From Alloboseaceae bacterium BT-24-1 (GTDB lineage: Bacteria > Pseudomonadota > Alphaproteobacteria > Rhizobiales > Beijerinckiaceae): 64,000 bases of DNA. This document shows, piece by piece, positions 48,326 to 57,497 of this stretch. Numbering within the stretch: position 1 is the stretch's first letter; each line of letters opens with the position of its first letter. The stretch is from contig JAOYTL010000006.1 of the NCBI GenBank assembly GCA_025846845.1, positions 310,001 to 374,000 on the forward strand, in the 5' to 3' direction. Position numbers and translations under genes: made by a program. The notes beneath the pieces are model-generated. The model made no database searches. It was not told the origin of the DNA and saw only the letters and a list, made by a program, of their open reading frames with translations.

Positions 48326-48350
48326 AACGCACGCCGATTTTCAGGGTTCC
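48326..48350 (-). promoter_or_regulatory. GSR promoter of ligD-ku2
   Basis: Minus strand GGAAC (48350-48346), 16 bases, CGTT (48329-48326), full consensus, 25 bases before the ATG at 48301. Confidence 0.7.
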
Positions 48351-48546
48351 ATTCGTGCTAGGCGACGGCCGTAGCCAAGATCGTTCGCGGAGCTCGGATC
48401 CGGCGCTCGGCGCTGGCGACTACTAACTGGTCGAGCGCGATAACGCCAGGGAGGGCAACAAGGCCGATATGCCAGCGCGAGCTTTACGAATACTTCAGCG
48501 CGATGTTCGCTGCGGTTACCTTGGGGCGTAATCGTATCCAGCTGGA

Positions 48547-48756
48547 TCATTGCTTTGGCAGACGTTTCGCCTGCTCTTGACTGGCGCGGGCGAGCAGCGC
48601 CTCAAGCTCTGCGATTACAGTCGGCGGCAATCTAAGAGCGATATCCGCCTCCGCCTCAGTCGCAAACGTGATCAGAGAATCCTGCGTCGGGTCAGAGCTG
48701 ACCTCGATCGCCACAACTTTCACGATAGGAATCTCGATGATTTGCTTATCGGCCAT
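48547..48756 (-). CDS. Small hypothetical protein
   Basis: 69 residues. MADKQIIEIPIVKVVAIEVS, then TFATEAEADIALRLPPTVIA with ELEALLARASQEQAKRL. Two strands and a long helix; no domain known. It lies behind the cold-shock gene on the same strand with a terminator between, so it is expressed separately or by readthrough. Confidence 0.55.
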   Translation of the reverse strand: MADKQIIEIPIVKVVAIEVSSDPTQDSLITFATEAEADIALRLPPTVIAELEALLARASQEQAKRLPKQ

Positions 48757-48775
48757 GCGGGAGCGACCAGTGTAG

Positions 48776-48800
48776 CGGCCTCGCGTGCCCGGCGAGGCCG
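48776..48800 (-). terminator. Terminator of the cold-shock gene
   Basis: 9-bp stem CGGCCTCGC / GCGAGGCCG with loop GTGCCCG, 16 bases after the stop at 48816. Confidence 0.6.
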
Positions 48801-48815
48801 ACCGGGTACCAGATC

Positions 48816-49025
48816 CTATTCGGCTTTCAAGTTCTCTGCAGATGATTTGCCGGAGCGCTTATCGGCGACAACCTCGTACGAGATCTTTTGTCCATCGCGC
48901 AACTCTCGGAGACCGGCACGTTCCACGGCGCTAATATGGACAAATACATCCTGGCCGCCGCCGTCTGGCTGGATGAAGCCGAAGCCCTTTGTCGAGTTGA
49001 ACCACTTCACGGTTCCGGTAGCCAT
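48816..49025 (-). CDS. Cold-shock protein (CspA family)
   Basis: 69 residues from ATG 49025 (GGGAGA upstream). RNP-1 motif KGFGFIQPD and RNP-2 DVFVHISAVE, with GTVKWFNSTK at the start: the single OB-fold cold-shock domain. Cytoplasmic RNA chaperone; alphaproteobacteria carry several copies, not all cold-induced. Monocistronic with its own terminator. Confidence 0.95.
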   Translation of the reverse strand: MATGTVKWFNSTKGFGFIQPDGGGQDVFVHISAVERAGLRELRDGQKISYEVVADKRSGKSSAENLKAE

Positions 49026-49146
49026 GCTTCTCTCCCGTTGTTGAGTACCCGAGAATGCCGAGCGTCCGTTTGGGACGCAAGTCGGACCATCTGTGACCAA
49101 CTCGCGGTTTCCTAGCAGTGGCACAACGACATCACTGGCTCGCTGA

Positions 49147-49380
49147 TCAAGCTGCCTCGACAATCAGAGCGGTGACCTCTTTGGGACGTGAGGCGAGCGA
49201 TGCGTGGCTTGCATCGAGGGAAATGACTTTTCTGGCATTCATGCGAGCCGACATCGTCTTCTGATTTTCAGGGTTGATCATGCGACCTGCGGTCGAGATC
49301 TGATACCAGGCCGGCTTGCTCTTCCAGGCAGGCACGCTGACCGCATCGCCGAGGTCGCTGTGACGGGCGCTTTTTGAGTA
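49147..49380 (-). pseudogene. C-terminal fragment of an alpha/beta hydrolase
   Basis: The minus-strand frame reads AWKSKPAWYQISTAGRMINP, then ENQKTMSARMNARKVISLDA, then SHASLASRPKEVTALI, the end of a common esterase-like family (catalytic His in SHASL). The upstream part with the nucleophile is missing: the frame runs into the opposite-strand kinase fragment. No start codon. Confidence 0.6.
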
Positions 49381-49419
49381 ACCGCCAGGATAGCCGATCC
49401 AGCTCGGTTTATCCGCGTC

Positions 49420-49626
49420 ACCGTGCCCGATACAGGCTGCGGAATGAGCAAGGAGACCCTTGCTCAGGTGTTCGAGCCGTTCTTCACGACCAAACCCAGT
49501 GGCGACGGCACCGGTTTGGGTTTGAGCCAGGTCTACGGTTTCGTGACGCAATCGGGCGGGCACGTCCGGATTGATAGCGAAGTCGGACGGGGCACGAGTG
49601 TGCATCTGTTCTTGCCCCGAAAGTAA
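49420..49626 (+). pseudogene. ATPase fragment of a sensor histidine kinase
   Basis: Reads DTGCGMSKETLAQVFEPFFT, then TKPSGDGTGLGLSQVYGFVT, then QSGGHVRIDSEVGRGTSVHL, which is the C-terminal ATP-binding half (N- to G-box) of a hybrid histidine kinase. No HisKA domain or start lies in front; the sequence before it is the hydrolase fragment. Not functional alone. Confidence 0.65.
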
Positions 49627-49631
49627 CGGCT

Positions 49632-50113
49632 ATGCCTATCTACAAGCGTGGTTTCGGCGCTCGAACGCGCTACTGTTGGCGACCGGCCTGGGGATACTCG
49701 TGCTGATCGTCTCGGCTTCCTTGTGGCTGACGGCTGCAAGCGAGCGCTACTTCGCACAGGTCACCGCGGCACGCGCCGTCCGCAGCACCACCGCCGATCT
49801 TCTTTCCCTGGTTCAGGATGCCGAGACGGGGCAGCGAGGCTATCTGCTGACCAACGACGAAAGCTATCTGGAGCCCTATAGCGCTGCCGTCGCCAAGATT
49901 CCCGCGCAGCGCGAGCGCCTTCGGCAAGCCGCGGAGAAACTGCGAGAGGTCAATGACGACGTTGCGGGCCTGACCGATCGACTCGATCTCAAAATGTGAG
50001 AGTTGGCGGCGACGGTCGAGGCAAAACGAAAAGGCGATGGCGAGGCCGCTCTTCAACGCGTTCGCGACGGAACCGGCAAGATTTTGATGGACGATCGCCG
50101 TCATGGGAAATAA
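49632..50113 (+). pseudogene. CHASE3 sensor-domain fragment
   Basis: LLLATGLGILVLIVSASLWL (membrane span) followed by VRSTTADLLSLVQDAETGQR, GYLLTNDESYLEPYSAAVAK, a CHASE3 extracellular sensor. The frame is cut by TGA at 49997-49999 and the same frame continues ELAATVEAKRKGDGEAALQR to TAA 50113, without any kinase domain. ATG 49632 lies in another frame, so there is also a slip near the start. Confidence 0.6.
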
Positions 50114-50427
50114 GTTCATTGCCCATGCGGCCGACGAGCATTCGCGCATGGACGTTGCCACCGGCTTCTCGCTCAACGCTTTGGAGAAGTGCCACAAGGC
50201 GATCTGCAGGGTCGCCGCGACGATCTACGGGCCAATCCTTTATGAGAGCGCCATGGGCATGTTCCCGGTGCCTCAGTTCGATCATTTCGAGAATCTGGAG
50301 GAGGTCTGGCTGAAAGCCGGATGATGTGACGGAACTCGAGAAGTTCTGGGACGATCACATCGAGAAGGTCGATGCCTGGAGCAACGATTGCATCCTTGTC
50401 TCAGCCTCTAACGTGACGGGAGGCTGA
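50103..50427 (+). pseudogene. Frameshifted hypothetical gene
   Basis: ATG 50103 gives MGNKFIAHAADEHSRMDVAT, then FSLNALEKCHKAICRVAATI, ..FPVPQFDHFENLEEVWLKAG and a stop; one base over, DDVTELEKFWDDHIEKVDAW, then SNDCILVSA to TGA 50427 continues. A one-base slip near 50322 would join them to about 107 residues. Family not recognised. Confidence 0.4.
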
Positions 50428-50636
50428 AGCGATCGAAGCGGGCCTCTGGGAGGTTATTGGCCGAAAAACCGAGCTGTTCCTTGAGCATCTACAGACACAG
50501 CAAGATGCCCGAGGATCAGCTGGTTCGCACGCTGCCCTGTGAAAGAGCGAGCACGGCCTGAAATCGTCATTTTACATTCTCCTCGGTGGTCGGATTATGC
50601 TCGAATCTGTCATGCCAACTAAGGTTAATTGTCGCA

Positions 50637-51524
50637 ATGGGCTCTTTATTGCGTCCTGTCGCAGGTTTGGACGCTGACTTTTGCGGGCCGCAGGCTGTAA
50701 GCGACCTCGAAATCATCGACATCCTGGCGCGCATGGAGGCGATCAATTCGTCCGGCGCGAGCCTCACCAAGCTCGCAAGCTCGGTCGGCTTGAGCCCCTT
50801 TCAACTCAATCGCAGGCTTAAACGGGTGGTCGGGGATACGCTGGGAAACTATCAGCGCCGGCTCCGCCTGGGCCTCGCAGCCGCACTTCTCACACGCAGC
50901 GATCACAGCATTCTCGATATCGCTCTCCAAACAGGATACGGAAGCCAAGCGGCCTTCAATCACGCGTTCGCCCGGCAGTATGGCCTGCCGCCGCACAAGG
51001 CGCGATTGATTGCCAGGTCAAAGGCTCCTCAGCCCGAGCTCCGCCATCGGGCATTCGCGGATACGACGAAGCCACACCGGCATCACGCGCTTCCCGTTCT
51101 CGCCATGCGGTTTCAAGGGGGCTACGCCCACGTCCCAAGTTATTGGCGAGCCTTCGCCACGATGTTGCGGCGAGCAGGAGTGGATCTGTTCAGCAGGCAA
51201 GCGGTGGGCATTTTCTATGACGATCCAGGCGTCACCCCAGAACAGCTCATCCGGTATGATTGCTGCATTCTCGATCACGAGCGCTTGTCGGAACGACTGA
51301 CTGGGCCGTTTCGGGGCGACGTCGTCCGCAACGGTGAGTATGCCAGCCTTGATGTGGCAGGTCCCTATTCCGCCGTGGCTGACGGAGTATTCGCGATTTG
51401 CGCCGTCTGGATGCCCATGCATCGGCGTCGTCTGACGGCCAGCCCCGCCTACGAGTTTCATCGGCGAGCGCCGTGGAACGACAACGGCGTCATCGATGCT
51501 TCGATCTTCATCGGTTTTGAGTGA
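50637..51524 (+). CDS. AraC-type regulator with a GyrI-like effector domain
   Basis: 295 residues from ATG 50637 (GTG 50586 is another option; no clear ribosome site). Two AraC helix-turn-helices: LTKLASSVGLSPFQLNRRLK and ILDIALQTGYGSQAAFNHAF, then RQYGLPPHKARL. The rest, LAMRFQGGYAHVPSYWRAFA and YDDPGVTPEQLIRYDCCIL, is a GyrI/BmrR-like ligand-binding domain, as in Rob and SoxS-like activators of drug or toxic-compound response. It stands directly in front of the autotransporter gene (68 bases before its first ATG). Confidence 0.85.
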   Translation: MGSLLRPVAGLDADFCGPQAVSDLEIIDILARMEAINSSGASLTKLASSVGLSPFQLNRRLKRVVGDTLGNYQRRLRLGLAAALLTRSDHSILDIALQTGYGSQAAFNHAFARQYGLPPHKARLIARSKAPQPELRHRAFADTTKPHRHHALPVLAMRFQGGYAHVPSYWRAFATMLRRAGVDLFSRQAVGIFYDDPGVTPEQLIRYDCCILDHERLSERLTGPFRGDVVRNGEYASLDVAGPYSAVADGVFAICAVWMPMHRRRLTASPAYEFHRRAPWNDNGVIDASIFIGFE

Positions 51525-51636
51525 GCCGCCGCAATAGCGATCAAAACCGTCGCGCGGAACGCTGGTAGCAGGATCCCCGAGCAAGGGGGAAATGCGAGCC
51601 GTTCGCTCTGGTGCCCTCTTCGAACAGAGGGCCGGC

Positions 51637-54600
51637 ATGCGAGCGACACCCGATTCAAAGACCAACGCTCGTTATCTGCTCGGCGCCTCTGGACGATCCT
51701 GGAGGCTCCTCGCCTCGACGGCGCTCGTGAGCTGCCTTGGAGGCCTGCTGGCCAGCGTTTCCGCTTCGGCACAAAGCGTCACGATCTCCGGCGACGTCAA
51801 TCCATCCCCGGCGACCTCACCCATTTGGAATGTGGGCGGGGTCTTGGATGTCGGACGATTCGGTCCGGGCATGCTGGCTATAGAAGGAGGCGGCGCGGTC
51901 ATCAGCACATATGGCCAAATCGGCGTCTATGCCGGCGCCGCCGGTACGGTGAGCGTGACCGGCACGGGCTCGAGCTGGACGAGCAACAGCAGCATCTATG
52001 TCGGCCATTTCGGCTCAGGGACGCTCACAGTCGGGAACGGGGGAATCGTCGACATCGACACGTCCAGCATCATCGGCAACCAGGCGGGCTCCGTCGGCAC
52101 GGCAACGGTGACCGGGATCGGTTCGACCTGGACGAGCGGCAACTATCTCACCGTTGGCCATTCCGGCTCCGGCACCCTCACCGTGGCGCAGGGCGGCACG
52201 GTCACCAACACGGATAGCATGGTCGGCTTCAATTCCGGCTCTACCGGCAAGGTGACCGTCACTGGAGCAGGCTCGAGGTGGACGAACAGCGGCTACATCG
52301 CTGTCGGCCAGGACGGCAGTGGGGCGCTGAACATCGAGGATGGCGGCGCGGTCAGCAATACGTCCGGCTATATCGCCGGCGGGGCGGGCTCCACTGCTGC
52401 TGTGACGGTGACGGGCGCCGGCTCGACCTGGACGAACAGCCGTGATTTCGCTGTCGGTGTCTCCGGCAGTGGCACGTTGACTGTCGCGGCCAGCGGCGCG
52501 GTCAGCAATTTCGACGGCTATATCGGCTATAACGCCAATTCAAGCGGTACCGCGACGGTGACCGGTGCCGGCTCGACCTGGACGAGCTCCGGCCAGCTCA
52601 TCGTTGGGTATCACGGCAACGGCGCCCTGACCGTCTCAAACGGCGGGGCGGTCGGCAGTGCGGCGGGCTGGATCGGAGACAGTCCAGGCTCCATAGGCAC
52701 GGCGGTAGTGACAGGCAAGGACTCCACCTGGTCCATCTCCAACAACCTCGCCGTCGGATTGAATGGCAGTGGCAACCTGACCATTTCGGACGGCGCCACG
52801 GTCAGCAGCGCAACCGGCTATATCGGCTTCGGCACACATTCCATCGGCGCCGTGACACTGACAGGCGCAGGTTCGACCTGGACGAATTCCGGCAATCTCT
52901 ATGTGGGATTGTCCGGCGTCGGCGCGCTGAATATCGGCGCGGCGGCGGGAGCGAGCGCAGCGGCTGCGGGTGTGCTCGACGCAACCGCCGTCACGGTTGG
53001 CGCCGGCACGCTCGTCTTCAATCACACCGACAGCAATTACGGCTTTGCCCCGCAGATCGGCGGCACAGGCGCGGTCGAGGTCCATTCCGGCACGACCGTG
53101 CTGACCGGCGACAGTTCCGGGTTCAGCGGCAGAACGACGGTTTCGGGCGGCACCCTGCTCGTCGGCGATGCGGCCGGCAACGGTGTATTGGGCGGAGCGG
53201 TCACTGTCGCAGCGGGCGGTACCCTCGGCGGCTCCGGCACGCTGACCGGCGCGGTGACCATTGATGGCACGCTGTCGGCCGGGAAAAGTCCGGGGACGCT
53301 GACCTTCGACAGCAACCTGACGCTCAATGCCGGTGCAACCTCGGTCTTCGAGCTCAATACGCCCGGCGTGGTGGGCGGCGCTGGAGCCGGCGGCAATGAT
53401 CTGGTCGTGGTCAACGGTACGCTGACCCTGGGCGGGCATCTCGATGCGCGCGTCGCGGCGGCAGGCTATTATCGGCTGTTCGACTACAACACGCTGGCCG
53501 CCGGCAGCGCCTTTGCAAGTGAAAGCGTCACCTCGACCCGCTCGGGCTTCACGGTGGCCAGCCATGAGGTGCAGTACGCGATTCCCGGCCAGGTGAACCT
53601 GTCGGTGCTCGGCGCGGGCCAGACCATGCAGTTCTGGGACGGTGCCAGCACCACATCCAACGGCACGGTCGACGGCGGCACCGGAGTCTGGCGGGGATTC
53701 GGCACGAACTGGACGAATGTCTCAGGCAGCGGCAATGCTGGCTGGGCAGGCTCGGTCGGTGCGTTCGCGGGCACGGCCGGAACCGTCACCGTGGATGGAA
53801 CCCAGCGCTTCGACACCTTGCAGTTCTCCACTGACGGCTATGTGCTGAGCGGCGGCACCCTTCAGCTGACGCCGGCAGCAGGCAATGCCGGTACGCTCAA
53901 TGTCGACCGCGGCGTCTCGACGACGATCGGCTCGGTCATCGCCGCCGGCGGCGCCAACGCACTCGCCAAAGTCGGTGGCGGCACGTTGGTGTTGACCGGG
54001 ACCAACACCTATACCGGCGGTACGACGCTTGCCGGCGGCGTGGTTTCGGTTGGCTCCGACGCCAATCTCGGCGCGGCAGCCGGTGGCCTGACCTTCGATG
54101 GCGGCACCCTGCGGGTGACGGGGACCGGCTACACTGCAACCAATAGGGCCATCGTGCTCGGAGCAGGTGGCGGTGGCTTCGACATCGACGATGCGGCCAA
54201 CCGCTTCACGGCCGCCGGCGACATCACCGGCTCTGGCGATTTGCACAAGCAGGGCGGCGGTACGCTGGTGCTCACGGGCAGCAATGCTTATGGCAACACG
54301 CTTGTCCACGCCGGAACCCTAGTGGGCCATGCCGGATCGATTTCGGGCGCGATCGGCAACGCCGGCACGGTCGTGTTCGACCAGGCCGGCAACGCCCGTT
54401 TCGGTGGCGATATCGCCGGCCTGGGCGGAACCGCTGGCACAATGATCAAGCGCGGCGCCGGCAACCTCACTTTGGCCGGCACCTCGTCTCTCGACTGGGC
54501 GATCGAAGCAGGTGGGATCGTCTCGGCAACAGGCCGCTTCCGCGGCGACGCCAAGATCGATGCCGGCGCATCTCTCACCTTCGATCAGGCGACCGATGGC

Positions 54601-56361
54601 AGCTATGCCGGGTCGATCTCGGGCCCAGGGGAATTTGCCAAATCCGGCGCCGGAACGGCTCGCTTGACCGGCGATAGTTCCAGTTTTTCCGGCATCACGA
54701 CGGTATCGGGTGGCCAGCTACTGGTCGGCGATCTCTCTGGCGGCCGGCTCGGAGGCGCGCTCACAGTCCTGAGCGGCGCCACGCTCAGTGGGCCGGGCAC
54801 CATCGGCTCGGCTGGATCGCAGATAACGATCAATGCTGGGGGAGATCATAGGCCCGGCGACGGCACTGCATCCGGCCAGCAGGTGGTTGCAGGCGACTAT
54901 GTCAATCACGGCACCCTGACCATTGTCGGCGGGCCTTCAGGCACCAGCCGGATCGTGGTCGCCGGGTCCGTCGACATCACCGATGCCAGGCTCGACCTTT
55001 TGCTGTCGCCCAAGAATGCCGCCGACTGGTCGATCACCAACGGACCCTTCATCATCGTCGAAAAGCAGGGGACGGGAGCCGTCACCGGCATCTTCGGCAA
55101 GGTCACCGATCTCGACAGATTGTTGTTCCTCGACCATGTACTCGACTATGCCGGCGGCGACGGCAATGACGTCACGCTCACATTCCGCCGCAACGATCTC
55201 GACTTTGCCGGTGTCGCGCGGACCCGCAACCAACAGGCTGCCGGAGCCGCTGTCGACAGCTTGCCCCAGACGAGTCCTGTCTGGAACACTGTCGCGGGAA
55301 TGAGCGATGCCAACGAGGTGCGCGCCGGCTTCGACCTGCTCTCAGGCGAAGCTCATGCACAAGGCGTCGCGGTCGCGATCGGGGAGAGTCGGCTGGTGCG
55401 CGAGGCGGTGCTCGGGCGCCTGCGCGGGCCCTTGCTGACGCTGCAGAGCGCGTCGGTCGCGGCGGGATTCTCGGCTGACCGGCCTAGCGCCAAGGGCGCG
55501 ACACTGATGCCGGCACCGGGTTTCGACGAGCGCTTCGTTCTCTGGGGCGAGGCGTTCGGCGGCCTGGCTGATACCAATGCCGACGGCAACGCGGCCGGGC
55601 TATCGCGCCATACCGGCGGCGCCATCCTCGGCGCTGACCTCAAGCTCTACGACAGCGGTGCGAGCGCGCTCCTTGTCGGCGTCGCCGGCGGCTACACCCG
55701 GTCGAACTTCGACGTTGATGGCCGGCTCTCCTCCGGCCGGCTCGAGAGCGGTCATGCCTTGCTCTATGCCGGTGCCCGCTTCCGCGCCTGGCGCCTCGAT
55801 GGCGGCCTGGCCTTTGCCTTCGGCGAGACCCGCTTGACCCGCCAGGTTCGGATCCGCGGCTTTGGCGACACACTGCGCTCGCAGCGCGACAGCGAGCTGC
55901 TGCAGGGCTTTGCCGAGCTCGGCTACGCCTTCCGCTTCGAGCGCTTCGCGCTCGAGCCCTTTGCTCAGCTTGCCTTGATCCGGGTCTCCAGCGGCTCGGA
56001 TCGCGAGCAGGGCGGGGCGGCGGCGCTACGGGTCTTCTCCGGCGAGCAGAACCTCGGCTTTGCGACGCTCGGCCTGCGGGCCGAGGCGCAGATCGGGGCG
56101 ATGCCGCTCTTCGCCCGCGGCCTGCTCGGCTGGCGCTACGGCTTTGGCGATCTCTCCCCGCAGGCGCTAACCGCCTTTGTCGCCGGCACCACCCCGGCCC
56201 GGATCTATGCGGCGGCGATCGATCGCCATGCACTCATCGCCGAGGCCGGGCTCGAATGGCGCGTCACCGCCTCTACCAACCTCGGCCTGGCCTATTCCGC
56301 CGCCATCGGCCAGCGCACCCGCGACCACGCTCTCAAGGGACGGTTCGAGGTCAGGTTTTGA
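51637..56361 (+). CDS. Type V autotransporter with repeat-rich passenger
   Basis: 1574 residues from ATG 51637 (GAGGG five bases upstream; ATG 51592 also in frame). Extended signal region with RSWRLLASTALVSCLGGLLA cut after SASA. Passenger: seven 50-residue T5SS/PEP-CTERM-associated repeats (51955-52910) with TVTGAGSTWTNSG and LTVGxxGSGTLT cores, then beta-helix repeats including GGGTLVLTGTNTYTGGTTLA, the passenger-associated transport repeat. C-terminal beta-barrel from FVLWGEAFGGLADTNADGNA to the final aromatic F of RFEVRF. The barrel sits in the outer membrane and exports the passenger to the surface, likely for adhesion. The passenger repeats are highly regular in DNA. Confidence 0.95.
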   Translation: MRATPDSKTNARYLLGASGRSWRLLASTALVSCLGGLLASVSASAQSVTISGDVNPSPATSPIWNVGGVLDVGRFGPGMLAIEGGGAVISTYGQIGVYAGAAGTVSVTGTGSSWTSNSSIYVGHFGSGTLTVGNGGIVDIDTSSIIGNQAGSVGTATVTGIGSTWTSGNYLTVGHSGSGTLTVAQGGTVTNTDSMVGFNSGSTGKVTVTGAGSRWTNSGYIAVGQDGSGALNIEDGGAVSNTSGYIAGGAGSTAAVTVTGAGSTWTNSRDFAVGVSGSGTLTVAASGAVSNFDGYIGYNANSSGTATVTGAGSTWTSSGQLIVGYHGNGALTVSNGGAVGSAAGWIGDSPGSIGTAVVTGKDSTWSISNNLAVGLNGSGNLTISDGATVSSATGYIGFGTHSIGAVTLTGAGSTWTNSGNLYVGLSGVGALNIGAAAGASAAAAGVLDATAVTVGAGTLVFNHTDSNYGFAPQIGGTGAVEVHSGTTVLTGDSSGFSGRTTVSGGTLLVGDAAGNGVLGGAVTVAAGGTLGGSGTLTGAVTIDGTLSAGKSPGTLTFDSNLTLNAGATSVFELNTPGVVGGAGAGGNDLVVVNGTLTLGGHLDARVAAAGYYRLFDYNTLAAGSAFASESVTSTRSGFTVASHEVQYAIPGQVNLSVLGAGQTMQFWDGASTTSNGTVDGGTGVWRGFGTNWTNVSGSGNAGWAGSVGAFAGTAGTVTVDGTQRFDTLQFSTDGYVLSGGTLQLTPAAGNAGTLNVDRGVSTTIGSVIAAGGANALAKVGGGTLVLTGTNTYTGGTTLAGGVVSVGSDANLGAAAGGLTFDGGTLRVTGTGYTATNRAIVLGAGGGGFDIDDAANRFTAAGDITGSGDLHKQGGGTLVLTGSNAYGNTLVHAGTLVGHAGSISGAIGNAGTVVFDQAGNARFGGDIAGLGGTAGTMIKRGAGNLTLAGTSSLDWAIEAGGIVSATGRFRGDAKIDAGASLTFDQATDGSYAGSISGPGEFAKSGAGTARLTGDSSSFSGITTVSGGQLLVGDLSGGRLGGALTVLSGATLSGPGTIGSAGSQITINAGGDHRPGDGTASGQQVVAGDYVNHGTLTIVGGPSGTSRIVVAGSVDITDARLDLLLSPKNAADWSITNGPFIIVEKQGTGAVTGIFGKVTDLDRLLFLDHVLDYAGGDGNDVTLTFRRNDLDFAGVARTRNQQAAGAAVDSLPQTSPVWNTVAGMSDANEVRAGFDLLSGEAHAQGVAVAIGESRLVREAVLGRLRGPLLTLQSASVAAGFSADRPSAKGATLMPAPGFDERFVLWGEAFGGLADTNADGNAAGLSRHTGGAILGADLKLYDSGASALLVGVAGGYTRSNFDVDGRLSSGRLESGHALLYAGARFRAWRLDGGLAFAFGETRLTRQVRIRGFGDTLRSQRDSELLQGFAELGYAFRFERFALEPFAQLALIRVSSGSDREQGGAAALRVFSGEQNLGFATLGLRAEAQIGAMPLFARGLLGWRYGFGDLSPQALTAFVAGTTPARIYAAAIDRHALIAEAGLEWRVTASTNLGLAYSAAIGQRTRDHALKGRFEVRF
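51955..52910 (+). repeat. Seven direct repeats of 150 bp in the autotransporter gene
   Basis: The unit GTG-ACC-GG(N)-(G/A)C(N)-GG-CTC-GA(G/C)-(C/T)TG-GAC is seen starting at 51955, 52108, 52258, 52408, 52558, 52708 and 52858; all intervals are 150 bp except the first (153). Each encodes one T5SS-type repeat of 50 residues (G[AT]GS-WT then VGxxGSG). Sequence drifts between units but the phase is kept. Confidence 0.9.
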
Positions 56362-56614
56362 AAGAAGCGTCTGCAACAGCATAAACAGAAGCCGACCGCT
56401 CACGGACGGACTTCCGGCTCGGTTTCATCCAGTCGGTCCTTTTGTCGGTTTGAACGCGTCTCATTCGGCTGCAGGATGCTAGATGATTCCGCCGACTGAG
56501 GAGTTCAAGGATGTGCTGAGATTGGCGGCCGTTCGTCAAAAATGGCCACGTCACCCACGCGTGGCACCGTGCCCGTTGACCGGTTCCCGCCGGTATTGAA
56601 GCAGGAGTCGCACG
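56362..56614. other. Gene-free gap between autotransporter and methyltransferase
   Basis: 253 bp, no open frame with coding character and no clear terminator for the autotransporter. The two genes converge here. Confidence 0.4.
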
Positions 56615-57472
56615 TCATTCTGGCAAATGCCGCACGTAAAATTCTTTGCCATCAACTCGATATCGAGCAGTGTTGCTGCGAAGGCCGATCTGCATTTTCC
56701 AACCGTCCATCCTCGTTCGGTCTTTCCACATTTCATCGATTCGCCTCGCCAGCGCATCATCTCGTGCGCCCGCACAAGGGTAGAATCCGCAAGGCCCCAG
56801 CGTTATGGCGTTCATGACGGGATATCCACTTTCTGCCAAGACCATCGCGCCCCATCCACGCGAGCCAGTTATTGGCAGCAAAATCCGGCCGTTCGGCTTA
56901 AGGCGATCCAGCCAAGGCTCAACCGGATGTGTCACTCCCGCGAACGCAACAATTAGGTCGAATGGACCATCGCCCTCCTGCAAATCGACTGCTCCGTCGC
57001 CGTGGCGAATATCAACCGATCTCTGCGCACCAAGGTTTTCGCTTGCGAGATCCGCCAGCGTCTTCTGTGTTTCAAACGCGAGAACTCCGCCCGCATGCGC
57101 GAGCTTCGACAGAATTGCTGTGTAGTATCCAGTCCCGGCGCCAATCTGGAGTATTGATGCGCTCTCGGCGACATCAACTCGCGCCAGGAGGCGGGCCCAC
57201 ATCGTTGGTTCACCGATATTTATCCCCAGAGCTTCATCAAGTACAACGAGGGCACAGTGATAAAGATGCCTCGGGTCGGCATTCGGTGTAAAAATTGCAG
57301 AATTACTATAGAGCGGCGAACGTAGTTTCCAGGGTCCTTTGCCCGCAAAGGGCTCCCGAGGCACTTCCCGAAAGGCTGTCAAGACCCGCTGAAGGCTGTT
57401 GTTCAATTCTAAGCCAGACAGCACGCGAATTTGATCAATATAGGCATCGAGATAGCTGCTATCGATATTCAT
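56615..57472 (-). CDS. Protein-L-isoaspartate methyltransferase-like protein
   Basis: 285 residues. AdoMet motif I in ILQIGAGTGYYTAILSKLAH, then FETQKTLADLASENL and VDIRHGDGAVDLQEGDGPFD, with GFYPCAGARDDALARRIDEM at the C-terminus. Fold and motifs follow PCMT enzymes that repair isoaspartyl residues in aged proteins, but the N-terminal substrate-binding part is different in length, so a related small-molecule or peptide methyltransferase is also possible. Monocistronic, convergent with the autotransporter. Confidence 0.8.
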   Translation of the reverse strand: MNIDSSYLDAYIDQIRVLSGLELNNSLQRVLTAFREVPREPFAGKGPWKLRSPLYSNSAIFTPNADPRHLYHCALVVLDEALGINIGEPTMWARLLARVDVAESASILQIGAGTGYYTAILSKLAHAGGVLAFETQKTLADLASENLGAQRSVDIRHGDGAVDLQEGDGPFDLIVAFAGVTHPVEPWLDRLKPNGRILLPITGSRGWGAMVLAESGYPVMNAITLGPCGFYPCAGARDDALARRIDEMWKDRTRMDGWKMQIGLRSNTARYRVDGKEFYVRHLPE

Positions 57473-57497
57473 CTGCGCCCCTCACATTGGCTGGCTA

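Noticed and set aside
51955..52910. Regular repeats considered as a CRISPR array
   Set aside because: The period is 150 bp, units are coding and diverged, and there are no short identical repeats with unique spacers.
52636..53565. Open frame of 309 codons on the minus strand
   Set aside because: Antisense of the autotransporter repeats; its repeated look only mirrors the repeats of the real gene.
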